NCBI RefSeq assembly: GCF_014805625.2
Contig: NW_023998414.1
Coordinates: 9,956,568-10,020,567, forward strand
From: Glossina fuscipes
Lineage: Eukaryota; Arthropoda; Insecta; Diptera; Glossinidae
DNA length: 64,000 nt
Reading direction: 5' to 3'
Shown: piece after piece, positions 1 through 12,043 of the stretch
How the letters are laid out: every line of letters begins with the position of its first letter
Numbering within the stretch: position 1 is the stretch's first letter
Notes under the pieces: model-generated
What the model saw: only the letters and a program-made list of their open reading frames with translations
Told to the model about the DNA's origin: nothing
Databases searched by the model: none
Made by a program: the position numbers and the translations under genes

Positions 1-2205
1 TGCTGCTACTGCTGCTGCAATTTTTGTTGCCAAAGTTGGCCTAACTGTACTAATAAATGTTTTAAAGGTTTTCGTTCTAATTATTTTACTATTTCTATGA
101 CTGCGATTTTCGCTAATTTTTACGGTGGGAGTCGGTAAAGATGAGGCCTCTGCAGTTAGATAATCAGTTCTTAAATCCGAAATGTCAATAAGGCTTTCAC
201 TTTCCATTCTTTGTGCGTTGTTCGGAAAAGCTAACTCTTCAAAATTCTTCTGAGTTTCTACGCTCGAAGGCGCTTTAATACCTTGCCATTCTGGTGTTAT
301 TATAGTTGTAGTAGTTGTAGATAGGGAGTTTTTTGTTATCTCTGTTTGCTGTTTACTAGAATCATCCGCAATTGTTGATGATGTTGATGAATATAATGCA
401 ATTTTGTCCCAAGTTGTTATTTCTGCCGTTGTTTTTATTGTTGTTGTTTTTGAATTTGTATTTTGCTCAGTTAGCGTAAAGTTTTGCTGTTGCTTGTTGC
501 CCTTCACTAATTCATTAACTAAATGTAATTCTTTAGTCAGATCAATTTCACTTGCCGTTCGCAAAGTCGAAGTCACGGTATTCAATGGTGTCGTTGCTGC
601 TATAATTGTCTCATCGCTGCCACTATTGCTGCCTTGTTTTGTAGTAGTCATCATTGTTGTGAGTGCTGTTTTCAAGTCTTGTTTGGTAAAGTTTTCATAG
701 TAAAACCGGTCATTATTGTTTTCATTGCGTATTGTAAGTAACGGTGTCACTGTTTCTGCTGGCGATGTCTCAGTCTCTGTCGCGGTCTCTGCTGTTATTA
801 AATCTTCCATTGTCGTCGTAGTTGTGGTTGCTTGCGCCGGCATTAACTCAACCGGTTCTACTTTCGATTTCTTTAAATCATTATACGGATCTTTCAGCTG
901 TCCAGGCATAAATTCTTTCTTATCCCCTTTCGATGTAGTGGTGGCTATATCCACAGAACTGGATTCAAAATTTGTTGTTTTTATGCTAACACTGCGTATG
1001 CAATCGGTTTTTTTCCTATACTTGCCACCAATATCTGCATCACTTTCAATAAATATTGAAGGTAGAGTTGTAATCTCTTCTACATCTAAATTTAAAGAAA
1101 AACCATCCTTACTAACATGCACTTGTTCGGTTGTTAGTGATGAATTCAATGTATTCTCTCCGTGTGCAATGATAGTTGAGTGACTTTCACTAGATAACTG
1201 AGTATTATTTAAGAGAGGCATAAATGCTTCTTTCCTCAGCATTTCTACGATATCGATTTGCGTTATATCATCATCGACTATGTCATCTTTTTGTTGAGTG
1301 TACGGGTCATGTATATTTCGTGATGGCGCGGATGTCTCATCTCCGGTTACCAAATGCACCGAACTATCATCTTCAATGACTGTTCCATTGACGGGATTTT
1401 CTTCTTCGCGATTCTCTGTTGGCAAAGCTACGCTATCGGTATTAAGCGATGTCGAGCTGAATGGGTTAACTGCAGAAGTTTGTGTCTCTGATATGTTGCT
1501 GGCCTCGCTGCGCAAATCAATTCCCGTTCTCAAGATGCTCCCATTTCGCAAAGTATCTGTTGTGCTACCAAACTGATCTTCGGTTGGGTCGATTGTTGTG
1601 CTAGCGGCAGCCTCATTAGATAAATTTAGATAGTCGTCGTTCATATCATAATCGGTCGGAAATTTGCTTTGAAAAATATTAAATTTTAAGGGTTCATCTT
1701 GTTTCGTAAGCTTTTGCTCAATAGCATCGGTCGTCGGCTTGTCTAAGCCTTGTCTGCTGTCAATTAATTTTTGCGATGTGGATGATGTTCTTTCCTCTTC
1801 TTCTTCCTCAATTAAATCATAATCAAATTCAACCGCTTCTCCGGTATCCCCTACGACCAAAATTAAAACACTCGGATCAATTAATAGAGCGTTCGATCCA
1901 TTAATAATGGGTATGCATTTTGTATCGACCTTGTGATGACCTTGTTGGCATGGCTTCCTTTGCGGTAACGAGAATATGGATTTCGGTGTTACTTTACGAG
2001 ATTTAATTTGATTCTTTTGTTCGGGCGGCAGCATTAACCAGGCCTGCCACGCTAAATTTTCCGCCGTACTTTCGATGGGCTTCGATGTTATCGGCAATGC
2101 TACGCTTAACATTTTCGTTTGCTCTTTACTGGCTATATCAAGTGTCATTAACACTTGCATAGCCATCAGCAAACGCGCAATTAATTTTGTGGGTGAACTT
2201 AACAT
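1..2205 (-). CDS. Secreted Thr/Ser-rich mucin-like protein, N-terminal 735 residues (C-terminal side cut by window edge)
   Basis: The minus-strand frame is open for 735 codons from ATG 2205-2203 to position 1; I checked every codon for stops. An in-frame TAA lies upstream at 2283-2281, and the ATG context (ACC before ATG) is good. Residues 1 to about 26 form a signal peptide (hydrophobic LIARLLMAMQVLMTL, likely cleavage after IAS). Residues 50-100 form a compact module with WQAW at 53-56, LPPEQ at 59-63, KVTPKSIF at 71-78, and cysteines at 86 and 97. A run of six Glu follows at 133-138. The rest is rich in Thr, Ser, Glu and Asp, with Thr runs at 460-465 and 630-634, about ten N-x-S/T sequons and one further Cys at 402. 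This indicates an extracellular, probably heavily glycosylated protein. The plan (signal peptide, short two-Cys head, long Thr-rich tail, 700+ residues) recalls insect Fog (folded gastrulation)-type ligands, but that is a suggestion from memory of the family, not a demonstrated homology. The 3' end is outside the window. Confidence 0.85.
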   Translation of the reverse strand, partial: MLSSPTKLIARLLMAMQVLMTLDIASKEQTKMLSVALPITSKPIESTAENLAWQAWLMLPPEQKNQIKSRKVTPKSIFSLPQRKPCQQGHHKVDTKCIPIINGSNALLIDPSVLILVVGDTGEAVEFDYDLIEEEEEERTSSTSQKLIDSRQGLDKPTTDAIEQKLTKQDEPLKFNIFQSKFPTDYDMNDDYLNLSNEAAASTTIDPTEDQFGSTTDTLRNGSILRTGIDLRSEASNISETQTSAVNPFSSTSLNTDSVALPTENREEENPVNGTVIEDDSSVHLVTGDETSAPSRNIHDPYTQQKDDIVDDDITQIDIVEMLRKEAFMPLLNNTQLSSESHSTIIAHGENTLNSSLTTEQVHVSKDGFSLNLDVEEITTLPSIFIESDADIGGKYRKKTDCIRSVSIKTTNFESSSVDIATTTSKGDKKEFMPGQLKDPYNDLKKSKVEPVELMPAQATTTTTTMEDLITAETATETETSPAETVTPLLTIRNENNNDRFYYENFTKQDLKTALTTMMTTTKQGSNSGSDETIIAATTPLNTVTSTLRTASEIDLTKELHLVNELVKGNKQQQNFTLTEQNTNSKTTTIKTTAEITTWDKIALYSSTSSTIADDSSKQQTEITKNSLSTTTTTIITPEWQGIKAPSSVETQKNFEELAFPNNAQRMESESLIDISDLRTDYLTAEASSLPTPTVKISENRSHRNSKIIRTKTFKTFISTVRPTLATKIAAAVAA

Positions 2206-2608
2206 GGTAACTGATCGGCGACTAGGTTTGTTTGTTTGTTTGTTTGTTCGTTTATTTTTGTTATTGTAAATTGTTGTTACTTATAATATAAATGATTTTA
2301 TGTTTGCTATATAAGTGCTTTGTGTGCTTTGCGTTTACAGGTTTAGGTGCTAAAGCGCGTATCTTAATGCTGCACCGTAACGCGATATTATTGTGTGGTT
2401 AATTATTAGCGTTTCGAGCGAGTATATTTCGTTGTTGTTGTTGCTGTTGTTGCTATTATAGCGAATGGTGTTCTTTATTTATTTATTTATTTTTTTTTGT
2501 TGTTCAGCCTGAAGCAGACGTTTTGCACGTCTTTAGATGTATAGCCGATACTGACTGATGCTGATGCTGATGTGTTTTATGAAGAAAAATATCACGAATT
2601 ATTTAGTG
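2206..2608 (-). promoter_or_regulatory. Probable 5' leader and core promoter region of the secreted-protein gene
   Basis: No ATG occurs on the minus strand from 2608 down to the start codon at 2205, although several would be expected by chance in this AT-rich DNA; depletion of upstream start codons is typical of 5' leaders. In transcript orientation there are CAA-rich (2431-2457) and CAAA-rich (2226-2250) tracts, also common in fly leaders. There is no pyrimidine-tract/AG acceptor just before the ATG. A TCAGTC initiator-like motif has its A at 2556, and AGACGTG (2532-2526) resembles a downstream promoter element, but it begins at +25 instead of the usual +28, so the exact start site is a guess. 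Confidence 0.4.
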
Positions 2609-2760
2609 CATGAATCTGTAAATAAAGAGAAAGAGACAAAAGAATTTAAACAAGTAATATAAAAGAAAAAAAAAAAAAAAGGAAAGGAAAGGAAAGGAAA
2701 GGAAAAGAAAAGAAAAGCAAACGAAAGGAAAAGGAAAGAAAAGAAATTAAAAGTCTGTAT
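2460..2760. repeat. Low-complexity tract: TTTA repeats, poly-A and GGAAA purine repeats
   Basis: It contains a TTTA run (2475-2490), then A-rich and GGAAA/GAAAA purine repeats (2664-2750). It lies just upstream of the predicted 5' leader. Such purine-only tracts are common in fly intergenic DNA, and no function can be read from them. Confidence 0.8.
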
Positions 2761-4954
2761 GCTGCTGCTGCTCCTATTTAAGAAAGAAGAACGAGCTAAA
2801 ACGTATGAGCCATTTTTTCAGTTTTCAAACTTGTCATATTTACTTGTAATATATCATATCTTATGTTCTCTGTTATGTGCGATATTCTGGAAAATGAAAT
2901 GCAATCTTTTTCGCATGAGATAACATTACTGCCGAGCGCTAGATGCATTAATGCATAGACATATCGAAAGAATCGAAATAACTTTTACTAACTTGCAAAC
3001 AATTAGATCATGTGATCGTGATTGTGTGCTTATCTTACGATTTACGCAGATCCCTAAACAATTTAGTTATTTTTATGAGCGTAACTCATTTAGCCGTATC
3101 CGTGCATGAAGTCTCGATATCCAAAATCAGTTTCAGCAACACATTCTCCATCATTTTGAATTTAAGGAAGAAAACAAAGAAGATCAGAATTTGAATACAT
3201 TATCCTTAAGATAAATCTTTACTGCACATTATGTCATCACTGCATTGGATAATTGATTCTTGATTGCGTAGGGGAAATACCTATTAGTACTAAGGTGAAT
3301 GTCTCCGGCAACACTGTATGATAGTCGATAAGTGAGATGAATGCTGACATTGCTAGGAGGTAGCCTAAGTAGGAACGTCACAGTGAAAAAACGGAAATTG
3401 AGAACAGCTTTTATGCGTGTGCTTAACATTATTATGCGAATGTGTTGGTTTAAACAAGCAATGCACGAAAATAGCGCAGATGTGCAATATTTTGAACTGC
3501 AGTCTGGAAATATTAACCAATAGATATCGTATATTATAGCCTTGAACTCCACATAAGCTCTCTTCTGAAATGATAGAATCTATCTCGTACTTTACCATAG
3601 CATTTTAAAGAAATCATCTTTACTGTTTGAAATCGCTACCATTCGATTATTGTGTAGGATGTTAAACGAAATGGATGAACGAAGAATGTTCCGTGGCTAC
3701 TGTCCATTAATATGTTTATCGAAAGCAGTGTTTTCTCCATTTCGTCTGAGAGTTTCGGCTTGAGAAAGCTGCTTTGCAAATAGTTACCGCATCTACTCTA
3801 TTCTATGAAGAAATCTAACGTGTCACAAAACGATGGCTACAATGGCAAAATAGAAAGAATTAAAGTTTGAACTGCTGCCGCACTCCACGTATTCTCTATT
3901 AACTCTTAAGTGACTCCTAGCGATCACTAAATTGTTTGCAAATCTCAAAGGGATGCGTCAAGGTAAAAGATTGGACGCAAAAATCTCTTCGCTTAAAAAA
4001 GCCATCGAAATGTTAAAGAAATGCTGAAATCGTTATATCACTTCTTCATGAACAAAACTCTGTTGTTAAATAAAGTCAAGTTTTGCAAAAAACAAAAAAA
4101 GTTTTCTCTACCAATGTATCATAACGCATGCGAGAATGAAGATGAAATGAAAATCGATTAATGAGATTTTCAAAGTGAAAATTGACATGATTTTCAAAAT
4201 AAACAACTTATTTATGCATATAAGTGCTACTCTATCAGGTTTTATTTTCATTTTCAAAATTACTTTGTCGTGAATTTATTTTCGCAATTTAACGATCACC
4301 AGTCAGTTACTGCTGCATTTTTAACTTTCAAATCGAAACTAAAGCGTAAACTAAAGCATAATAAAAGAATTTAATGGGTCTTAAGGGGGAATAGTCGCTT
4401 CTCTGATAAGACTGAAAACACAGAAAACTGAAGAAGTGAACACTTGGGAATAGTAGAATTTTAAGGAACACTTTTCACGAATTTCTTCTACTTTCTGATA
4501 TTAAAAAAAAAATTTCTCTGAAATATTTCGTATCTCGACACTTCTTTGTTTTTTTTTTTTTTTTTTTTTTAAGCAGAGTGTAACCTGTTACCTGCTTTTA
4601 AGCCATATTCAAAATATGGTCTCTTGTTATTATTGTCGCCTTGTTACAATGAAAACAAGCCAAAAATTTTGCAGACGTAATTAAATCTGACTATTTAATA
4701 CCCTGCACTTTAGCAGATAACTTTTAGATAAGATATTTTATCGCATTTTTTATAAGTAGTTCGATAACGCATACATGCACAGCATAACATATCAATCACA
4801 TCAATTCAAAAGTGAATGAAATACAACGCGTTTTTTTTTTTTTTTTTTTTTATGTAAGTTATTGCCTTTAAGAGAATTTTCCATGTTCGTCAATTCGTAA
4901 TTTTTCCTGCTTTTATCATAAGATTTTCTATCTAATCAATCAGCCTAATTGTAG

Positions 4955-4957
<3 letters not shown>

Positions 4958-5005
<48 letters not shown>
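4958..5005. repeat. 48-base poly(A) tract
   Basis: Uninterrupted A run read directly from the sequence. Confidence 0.95.
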
Positions 5006-5006
<1 letters not shown>

Positions 5007-5149
5007 GAAAGGTAATTAAACGTAGAAAACTTACAGTTGTTTATTTATAGAATCATGTAACTGTAGTTTTATTATTTTTGTGAAAAACATGCAAGAGGAT
5101 GAACAAGGTTACATATCGCATAACGAAACAATTCATATAATATGTATAC

Positions 5150-5245
5150 ATTGTATATGTACATATATACATATATACATATATACATACATATATACAT
5201 ACATATATGTGCTTATATGTATATATTTAATTGTATATATATACA
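5150..5245. repeat. Imperfect (TATACA)n/(TA)n microsatellite
   Basis: Alternating ATATAC and ATAC units, with TATATA ends. The short frame that crosses it is a by-product of the repeat. Confidence 0.85.
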
Positions 5246-5659
5246 CCGCTACGTATGACTGCTACTTTCTTAAGGGTAAATATCTTGTGTTTCATGTTTA
5301 AATAAATCTCGTTTGCTTTATGACAAGATACACAACAAATTTTAAGCATTAAATAAATTAACATTTTTCGTCATCTTAATGAGGGCACTCTATAAACGTA
5401 TAGAGTGTGCGGCTTATTATCTTTGAAGGATGAAACTCATTGACCGATAAACAATAATTATGAGATTAATTAAGGAAATGTTGGAATGGTTCTTAACATT
5501 TTTGATTACATCCAGGACTTTTATTATAATTTGATTGACATATATTGAAATTTTTAATTAAGGATTTGATTGAATATTTGATTGTAAAGTTTTTTTTTTT
5601 TTTTTGATATTTTATTATTACAATAAACCGTTATGCAGCAAGAAAAGGAAATGTAGTTC

Positions 5660-5895
5660 AACGCAAACTATTTCCAATAGCGTTCGTTCTTAGGTCAAAA
5701 CAGGTCAGTGTAACAAATTTCATCAAAATATCACAAAAATTGGGAACTGCGGGTTAAAGGAAACAGCACGAGACAAAGAGACGGACAGACAAGTTTAGTT
5801 TAATTCAAAAAAAGTGATACGCTATGATAAAAGAATGGTCTATCTTATGACTTTCTGGGCGTTACATACATCCGCACAAATGAACAATTTCCTTA
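5660..5895 (-). repeat. TCCGTCTG-type dispersed repeat, copy 1 (minus)
   Basis: AATAGCGTTCGT near 5677 and GACGGACAGAC near 5780 occur in the same order and at similar spacing as in the copy at 60,735-61,045. They are followed by a sequence like GGCGTTACATACATCCGCACAAA near 5870, a signature of the repeat's start read on the other strand. Confidence 0.6.
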
Positions 5896-5899
5896 CATC

Positions 5900-7490
5900 A
5901 TAAGTGGTATACGATATAAAAATATTTAAATTAATCTAACTCGAAAAAGAGAAAAAGAGACTATGAAAATGCCTTTCCACGTTCAAATATTCCTTCTCAT
6001 CCTTTTTCCTCGAAACTTTTATACTTGAGAGTACCTGCACGCATCTGTCTAAGAAAAAGTCGCACATTTCACATATCTTCCGTTTCGGAAGGACAGAGAA
6101 AAGGGCCAAAGTATGTATAGTCTAAGAGAGGAATTTATAACCAATACCGTCAGCTTCATTTTATACTTCAAATTTCTTAACGGAAGCGGTTGCTTGCACG
6201 CTCTTATCTCCTTAAAGGTGCCCTTGATGAAGCCATCGTGACATATTTTTGCCTGTAAATAAACATAAATAATTTCCGGAGATATCTGATAGTGTATTGG
6301 AGAAGTTCGTAACGAACAAGTAAAACGTTCGGCTTTAAGTACCCAGTACGCAGTTGCTGATAGCATGCAAATTGTCTCTTCTGGAGGAAGCTTGAAATTT
6401 CAAGGACAAAATTTCCTTAAGGCAATGAATTTCTTTCCACATACTCTAGAGAATTGGAAGCAACGGTTAAGCAAAATGAATTTCTTTTTTGAAAATTGTA
6501 CGGTGGTATTATTCCTTAAAATAAATGATGAGAAGCCATGTTTTCGTCTAAAATTTTCATTCCCTTTAGTTATTTTGTCATTCCATTATTTCTTATTAGA
6601 ACTCTCATAGTGCGATAACTATCAAAAGTAAGAATGAAATCAGCGAAAAAAAAAAATTCAAGCTCCCTTACGAGGGGAATCACTGAAGAAATGTTCTCTT
6701 AACCATTTTTTCGAATGAAAAAAAAAAAAAAAGAAGAAATTCTACAATGAGAATATTCGAGAAAGTTATATTTAAATGATAAAAAAAATTTTTTTTTTTG
6801 AAAAAATTGTATTGAAGATAGCAATAGGAGCTCTGCAGTAAGCAGTGTAACCCGTCCTAATATGAATTTGAAAAAAAAAAAAAAAAAGATCTGCATGTCG
6901 TGTCAAACGTATCTATTCTTGTGTCAGTGACGAATACTTGAATAAAAAAGTTGAGAAAAACCCTTCTTCTATCAGTAAACATTGTTTTAAATTAAATCTC
7001 CTGCAACCTTGATTGCGCATTGTTGTTTCAGAGATATTGTAGAAGATCCGAATGAGAAAAAACTAGAAAAATTTTTGGAGTTATACCGTTTGCCGTTTTG
7101 CAAAAACCATATTTCGGGAAGAATGCCTTTCAGATTTTAGTTTTCCACACACATATGATAATCTGCTATACAGAGCTATAGCCGGATAATCAAATTAAAA
7201 ATGTTGCTACGTTCATGGTTTCTTTTTTTTCTCTTTTAGGCCAATAAGAAATTAATTGTTTGTAATTTATTTACGAACGTAAAAAACGAAAAGAAAAAAA
7301 CCTTCGCAAATCAAATTTTTGTTATAAGTAATTGAGCAGAGGTTACTTTGCACATTGCTTTTCTGACTATTTCCGAGAGTTATCTTAAGCTTTGTTTTAA
7401 AACTGATCACGATCGGGTTATATAAGCACGTTCGCGTTAAGAGAAAGTTCTGCAGTGCCTAGATGCGAATAAGATTCGTTCACCGAAGGA
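5900..7490. other. Non-coding DNA; no gene seen
   Basis: It contains A and T runs (6719-6733, 6788-6800, 6870-6886) and short unrecognised frames only. Confidence 0.5.
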
Positions 7491-7494
7491 TGAG

Positions 7495-7830
7495 GAATCT
7501 ATTCATGCTTTCAAAACGTTTACAATGCCCGGCCGGAATCTTAAGAGACCCCATAGAGTATATACACGTATTCTTCAGATGTTGAATCGATCAGATGTTG
7601 AATCGATTTAATCGATGTCTGTCCATCCTTCCGTCTGTCTGTCTGTCTATCTGTCCGAGTAATCTCTGCGGTAAATATTCTCTTGGCCGCAAAAATGCAA
7701 TTATTGGCAGAAACACTGGGAGATTTTGTGCTTAAGCTAGTATTGAAATTGAACCATATCGGTCAAAGGATACGCCCACAGTACAACAATACCTGAGACC
7801 ACCTTTATTTTCAGAAACACAAAATAGTCA
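7495..7830 (+). repeat. TCCGTCTG-type dispersed repeat, copy 2
   Basis: The order of landmarks is CAAAACGTTTACAATGCCC, AAGAGACCCCATAGAGTATATA, a TCCGTCTGTCTG tract at about 7630-7650, and GGCCGCAAAAATG. The copies at 7,995 and 26,225 share this order. The CCCCATAAAGTATAT block followed by TCCGTCTG tracts is familiar from fly genomes. Confidence 0.7.
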
Positions 7831-7994
7831 ATCTTTTGCTGATTCCTTATAACCACGATACCTGTTACGGCGATAAATGTTCAGATTTGTAATCTATGGA
7901 TGGTCCTGCAGCGTCTGAATCGAGATGGGAAAAAAACAAGCCGAGCCTACTCACTCAATATTTGAATATATTAAAATCCTATTCTTTCTTGCAA

Positions 7995-8235
7995 ACGTTT
8001 GCAGCACCCAGAGAAAAGCTTCTGAGCACGTACAAAGTCTACATATTATTGATTAATTTCAAATGTGAAAAGATTTTATACATCATCATGTCAGTCCGTC
8101 CATACATCTGTCTGTTAATTCCTACGATGAACGTATTCGTGGTCGCAAAAATGGATATATCTGCTCCAGGCACACGATGTAAATTTTCATATTTATGCTG
8201 CAAAAATAGAAAAAAAAAAATCCGCCACACCCAGC
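7995..8235 (+). repeat. TCCGTCTG-type dispersed repeat, copy 3, head-to-tail with copy 2
   Basis: GCAAACGTTTGCAGCACCCAGAG, CAGTCCGTCC...TCTGTCTG and GGTCGCAAAAATG occur in the same order as in the copy 500 bases to the left, with sequence divergence. The open frames that cross it are by-products. Confidence 0.6.
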
Positions 8236-8420
8236 CAACTTTATAAAGTATACAAAATTTAATTTTTCTTTCTTTCTTTTTTTTTTTCTTTGTGAATCAC
8301 GGTGAAGGGTAGAAAAGATTCGTTTGCAGGCGATTATGATTTTCTTAATTGTTGTGTTTTTTTGTTTTTTTTTTTTTTTGTTTCTCTTTTGCAATTTACT
8401 CAATGAATAGATTTTATATT

Positions 8421-8425
<5 letters not shown>

Positions 8426-8452
<27 letters not shown>
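8426..8452. repeat. (TA)n microsatellite
   Basis: Perfect TA repeat read directly. Confidence 0.9.
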
Positions 8453-11400
8453 GTTATGTAGTAGCGCTTGTGTTAATCAATTACTATTAATATTCATTTA
8501 TGCTACTATCGTTCGTTTAATCTGTTCGCATAATAAAAGGCTGAGGCAATGCTTATTGTTTTTGTTTTATGACTTCTGCTCTAAATATTAGAGAGCATGT
8601 GTTTTGTTAATTTTCATTACATTGAGCTTAATTGTTTTTGTTATGGGAATTAATGAGAATTTGTTAACATATGCAAATAAAGTTATAGAAAATTATGCTA
8701 AGATGGAAGGAAGTGCTTACGATATTCAAAAGATTTTAATCAGTTATTAATATTTAGTCAAATTTGATATATATTAACTGAACGAAATTAATTTTAATAA
8801 AATCAAATAAACAAATTAGATAAGCAACAATGTTTCTAACAAGATTTCCCATAAGAACTTAATAGGAAAACTGCTTAGATTCAGAGAGCAAAGCTTCAAT
8901 ATTTTATTTACTTTACTGCAATCCCTTGCTCAAGATGACTTATCGAAATTGTTTTTGCTTTTATTTATTTTTGTTTATGACTGTAGACGCATCACGGTCT
9001 TTTATGTCGATTTGTAAAATGACAGGTAGAATATATCCATTAAGTTTTAAGTTTCTACGTGCTATGGTGCTACCCCATGGGTCAATATAATGTTTTTCAG
9101 TTTTTGAGCTCAAATATAAGAATGTAAAGCATAAATATTAATGCTTGGTTTATCTCCAAAAAAATCTAGCCTTCGATATGCCCGTGGCACATACCTGCTT
9201 CTAGCGTTATGGATCATTTTGATCCACAGGTTTGATTGCAAGGTAAGATATGTACATAACTTTTTGTACGCCTCCAGTTAGAAGGACATTGTGAGCCTTC
9301 CAAGCCATTTTTGTCGATTTTTCCGAATGTTTCTAAGTCCAACGCGTTATGCAGTAGAAAACTAATACTGCCGTAAGTAAAACGATCTATTCCAAAAGGC
9401 CTAAAGTGATAAAAATACTGGAACAACTTGGAATATATATATATATATGCAATAAATTTCCTACAATAGTTCTTGGAATTCGTCTTCGATTTATTGAGAA
9501 TAGGCTTCCGTTGCAAGCTATACGGTAAGGCATCTTCAAACGGCCTCAAATCTTATCCATCGATTCTAATTCAGCCGAACTTTCTTCTAAAGATCATTTT
9601 ACCTTGTCGAAGAAGCGAATGATGTGAAGGAAAAAAGGTGAACCATAGATTTTGCCACTATATCTCTGGAATTAAGAATTTTAATTTCCTTAGCCCATTC
9701 ACGTGTTTGCCGGTGAATATGATTGACATTTTGTAGTTTGACCGCACTAGAGTCTCAAATTCGATTATATTCGCATCTGGCTGGCGATGTTTTCATATTA
9801 AATTACTAAATTTTGTAATTGATAATTCGTGCTACCTCATGGAAAAAATAAAAATGAAAATTACTGAATTCACTTAACACATGTGCCTCTTGCACTCTAT
9901 ACTTTACACTGACATACAAAATTTCAAAACGTTGTTAAAAAGTAGTTGAATTCCTTTAGCTTGTTCGGAAAGCATATTACTTTTCTTCACGAAAAATGTG
10001 TTAGGTTTTCTAATGTAGGCGGGGGCGGGTTGCAAATCATCAGGCACATTGCTTGATACTAACAAAAATTTGCCTAAGCTTATAAAGCTCCGTTAAGATT
10101 ATTGATAATTCTGTTTGCCAGTTCTGTTACCTTCACATCCCTTGACTATAATGAATGAGGAATGAATGATCCGACAAATTAACGTTTTTTCCCGCAAAAA
10201 TTTTCTCGGAATATCGGCTATGTACACACTTTATAAGTTCTCTTTATATCAATTTTTTTCTCGATATTCTCGTCGATGAAGCAAAATGCTCAAAAGTACT
10301 TGTCCAGCCATTTTGTAAATTTTGTTTTTTTCCATAGAGAATCAATGAAATAAAAATTTTTCATTAAACAAGTGCTAAAAGTTACGTAAAAAAGAAATTT
10401 CAAAAACTTCAAAACGATCAAACATATAAAGAAAAACGTAAAAATAAAAAAAAGATTAGAAAAGCTTGGCTAAAAAAAAAAAAATCACATCTCAGGCTAT
10501 TGCAATAATGAAGCTGCTGTACGTTAACGTTTAGTTAACCAGTTGCCATCGGTAACAAACAGTTTGGACAGATGAAGGATGAAAAGAGCGAAACAAAGAA
10601 AGAATCGGACGACGTGCAAGCGCAAATATTTTCATCACCCATTGTAGTGCCATATTAAAAAGTCAGTGTAAATGCTTATAATTTGATATAAATATATTAT
10701 AAAATAATTCTATTAAAGGCAAATGTGCAAGAATTTATTTTCGTGATTTTTCAAAAGATTTCAATTTTAATTTTTTTTTTTGTAAAATTTCTACTTATTC
10801 CTGGAAAAAAAGTATAAAAAAGACAGAATTGTTTAAAGACCTTTGTACACAGAAATTCAATTTGCTTTAAAGCAAGAAAAAAAAAAAAAAAGAAAAAAAT
10901 GAAAAGTTAAGCATAAGCACTAAGAATGTAAACGCGTGCCGAATTCACAAGAAAATTTCTACACAAATAAAAAATAACAAAGAAATTATATTCGATTTGA
11001 GTCGAATATTTTTGCAATACTTACATATATTTAATCGTGATGCGACAACTGGCTACGAAGTAAAGGGAAAATCGACAAGTATATACCTTCTCCGAAGTCT
11101 CCGAAATCTATTCCATTGCGTTGCCAAGCAGCAGATAGATCCAATTTATCCCTTTATGCCCTTTCTGGGTATGAGAGTTAACGTGACGTCTGCATATCCA
11201 TTACTCCAAACTATAAAAATAATCAAAATTGGAAAATAAATCAATAATTTCAAGCATATCGTGACATAACATGATTGATTGTTTGAGGGCAATTTTGCAT
11301 CAAAATTTCAGAGCTAAATGACAGAAATGCAATAGATTTTATATATATATCTTATGTTCTTGAGAGTAATGTTAAAAATTTTAATTTTTCAACGATATAT

Positions 11401-12043
11401 TGCTTTTTATAAATAGATATTTTTTTTTTTAAGACGACGAACAATGTACTTTCCCGGCTTTACTTAATAGAACTAAAGTACGAGAATATGTGGTAAGTTT
11501 TAGTTTTTTATCTTAAAGAAAAGAGCATATCGATCTGCAGATATCTATATTCGTGCAATCAGCTTGCAATGTTTGTGCTATTCAAAATTATACAATTTAC
11601 AAGACAGGTTATAAAGAGAACGACAAAACTAGTATAACAATATTTATATTATAGTAGGTGTAAAAAATAAATTCATTCATTATGATGTGTCTGTGTATGG
11701 TTCTTCCACACATATAGTCGTAAGCTAATTTATGAATAGAAACACCAAACAGAATTTAAATACAATAAAGAACAACAAAAGTTAGCAATAACAACAAAAA
11801 ATAAAAATAACAACAATAATCGCAACGAAAATGCATAATTTCTTAACAATTTAAGTATGTTTACTCCCATAGGTTCAATAACTTATTTACCGCATATGGC
11901 AAATATTTGTATTTATATTTCAGAGGCTGATGAAATCTGTTGCCTTTTTTTCAGTATCAGATTATCTCGTATGTAAATAAAATTATTTTAACATAGAGTT
12001 ATCTGCACACATACTCGCATATGTATCAAATACACCAAATTCT

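Larger units (their letters stand above)
2761..5650. other. Non-coding AT-rich DNA with homopolymers; no gene seen
   Basis: Only short frames with no recognisable domain are present. It holds T runs near 4548-4570 and 4831-4850, a 48-base A run at 4958-5005 (the longest A run noted), and a TATACATA-type microsatellite at about 5150-5245. The A run could be the tail of a retroposed sequence on the plus strand, but no coding remnant precedes it. Confidence 0.5.

Noticed and set aside
404..2269. Plus-strand frames of 64-155 codons opposite the secreted-protein gene
   Set aside because: They are antisense shadows of the 735-codon minus frame: Val/Ser-rich because they read Thr codons backwards, and some open only at TTG.
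2526..2558. A canonical Inr plus DPE promoter
   Set aside because: The motifs are present, but the DPE-like word begins at +25 rather than +28, so it is kept only as a weak candidate inside the leader entry.
9214..9549. 111-codon minus frame
   Set aside because: It crosses a (TA)n tract, has no recognisable motif, and its length is attainable by chance in a window of this size.
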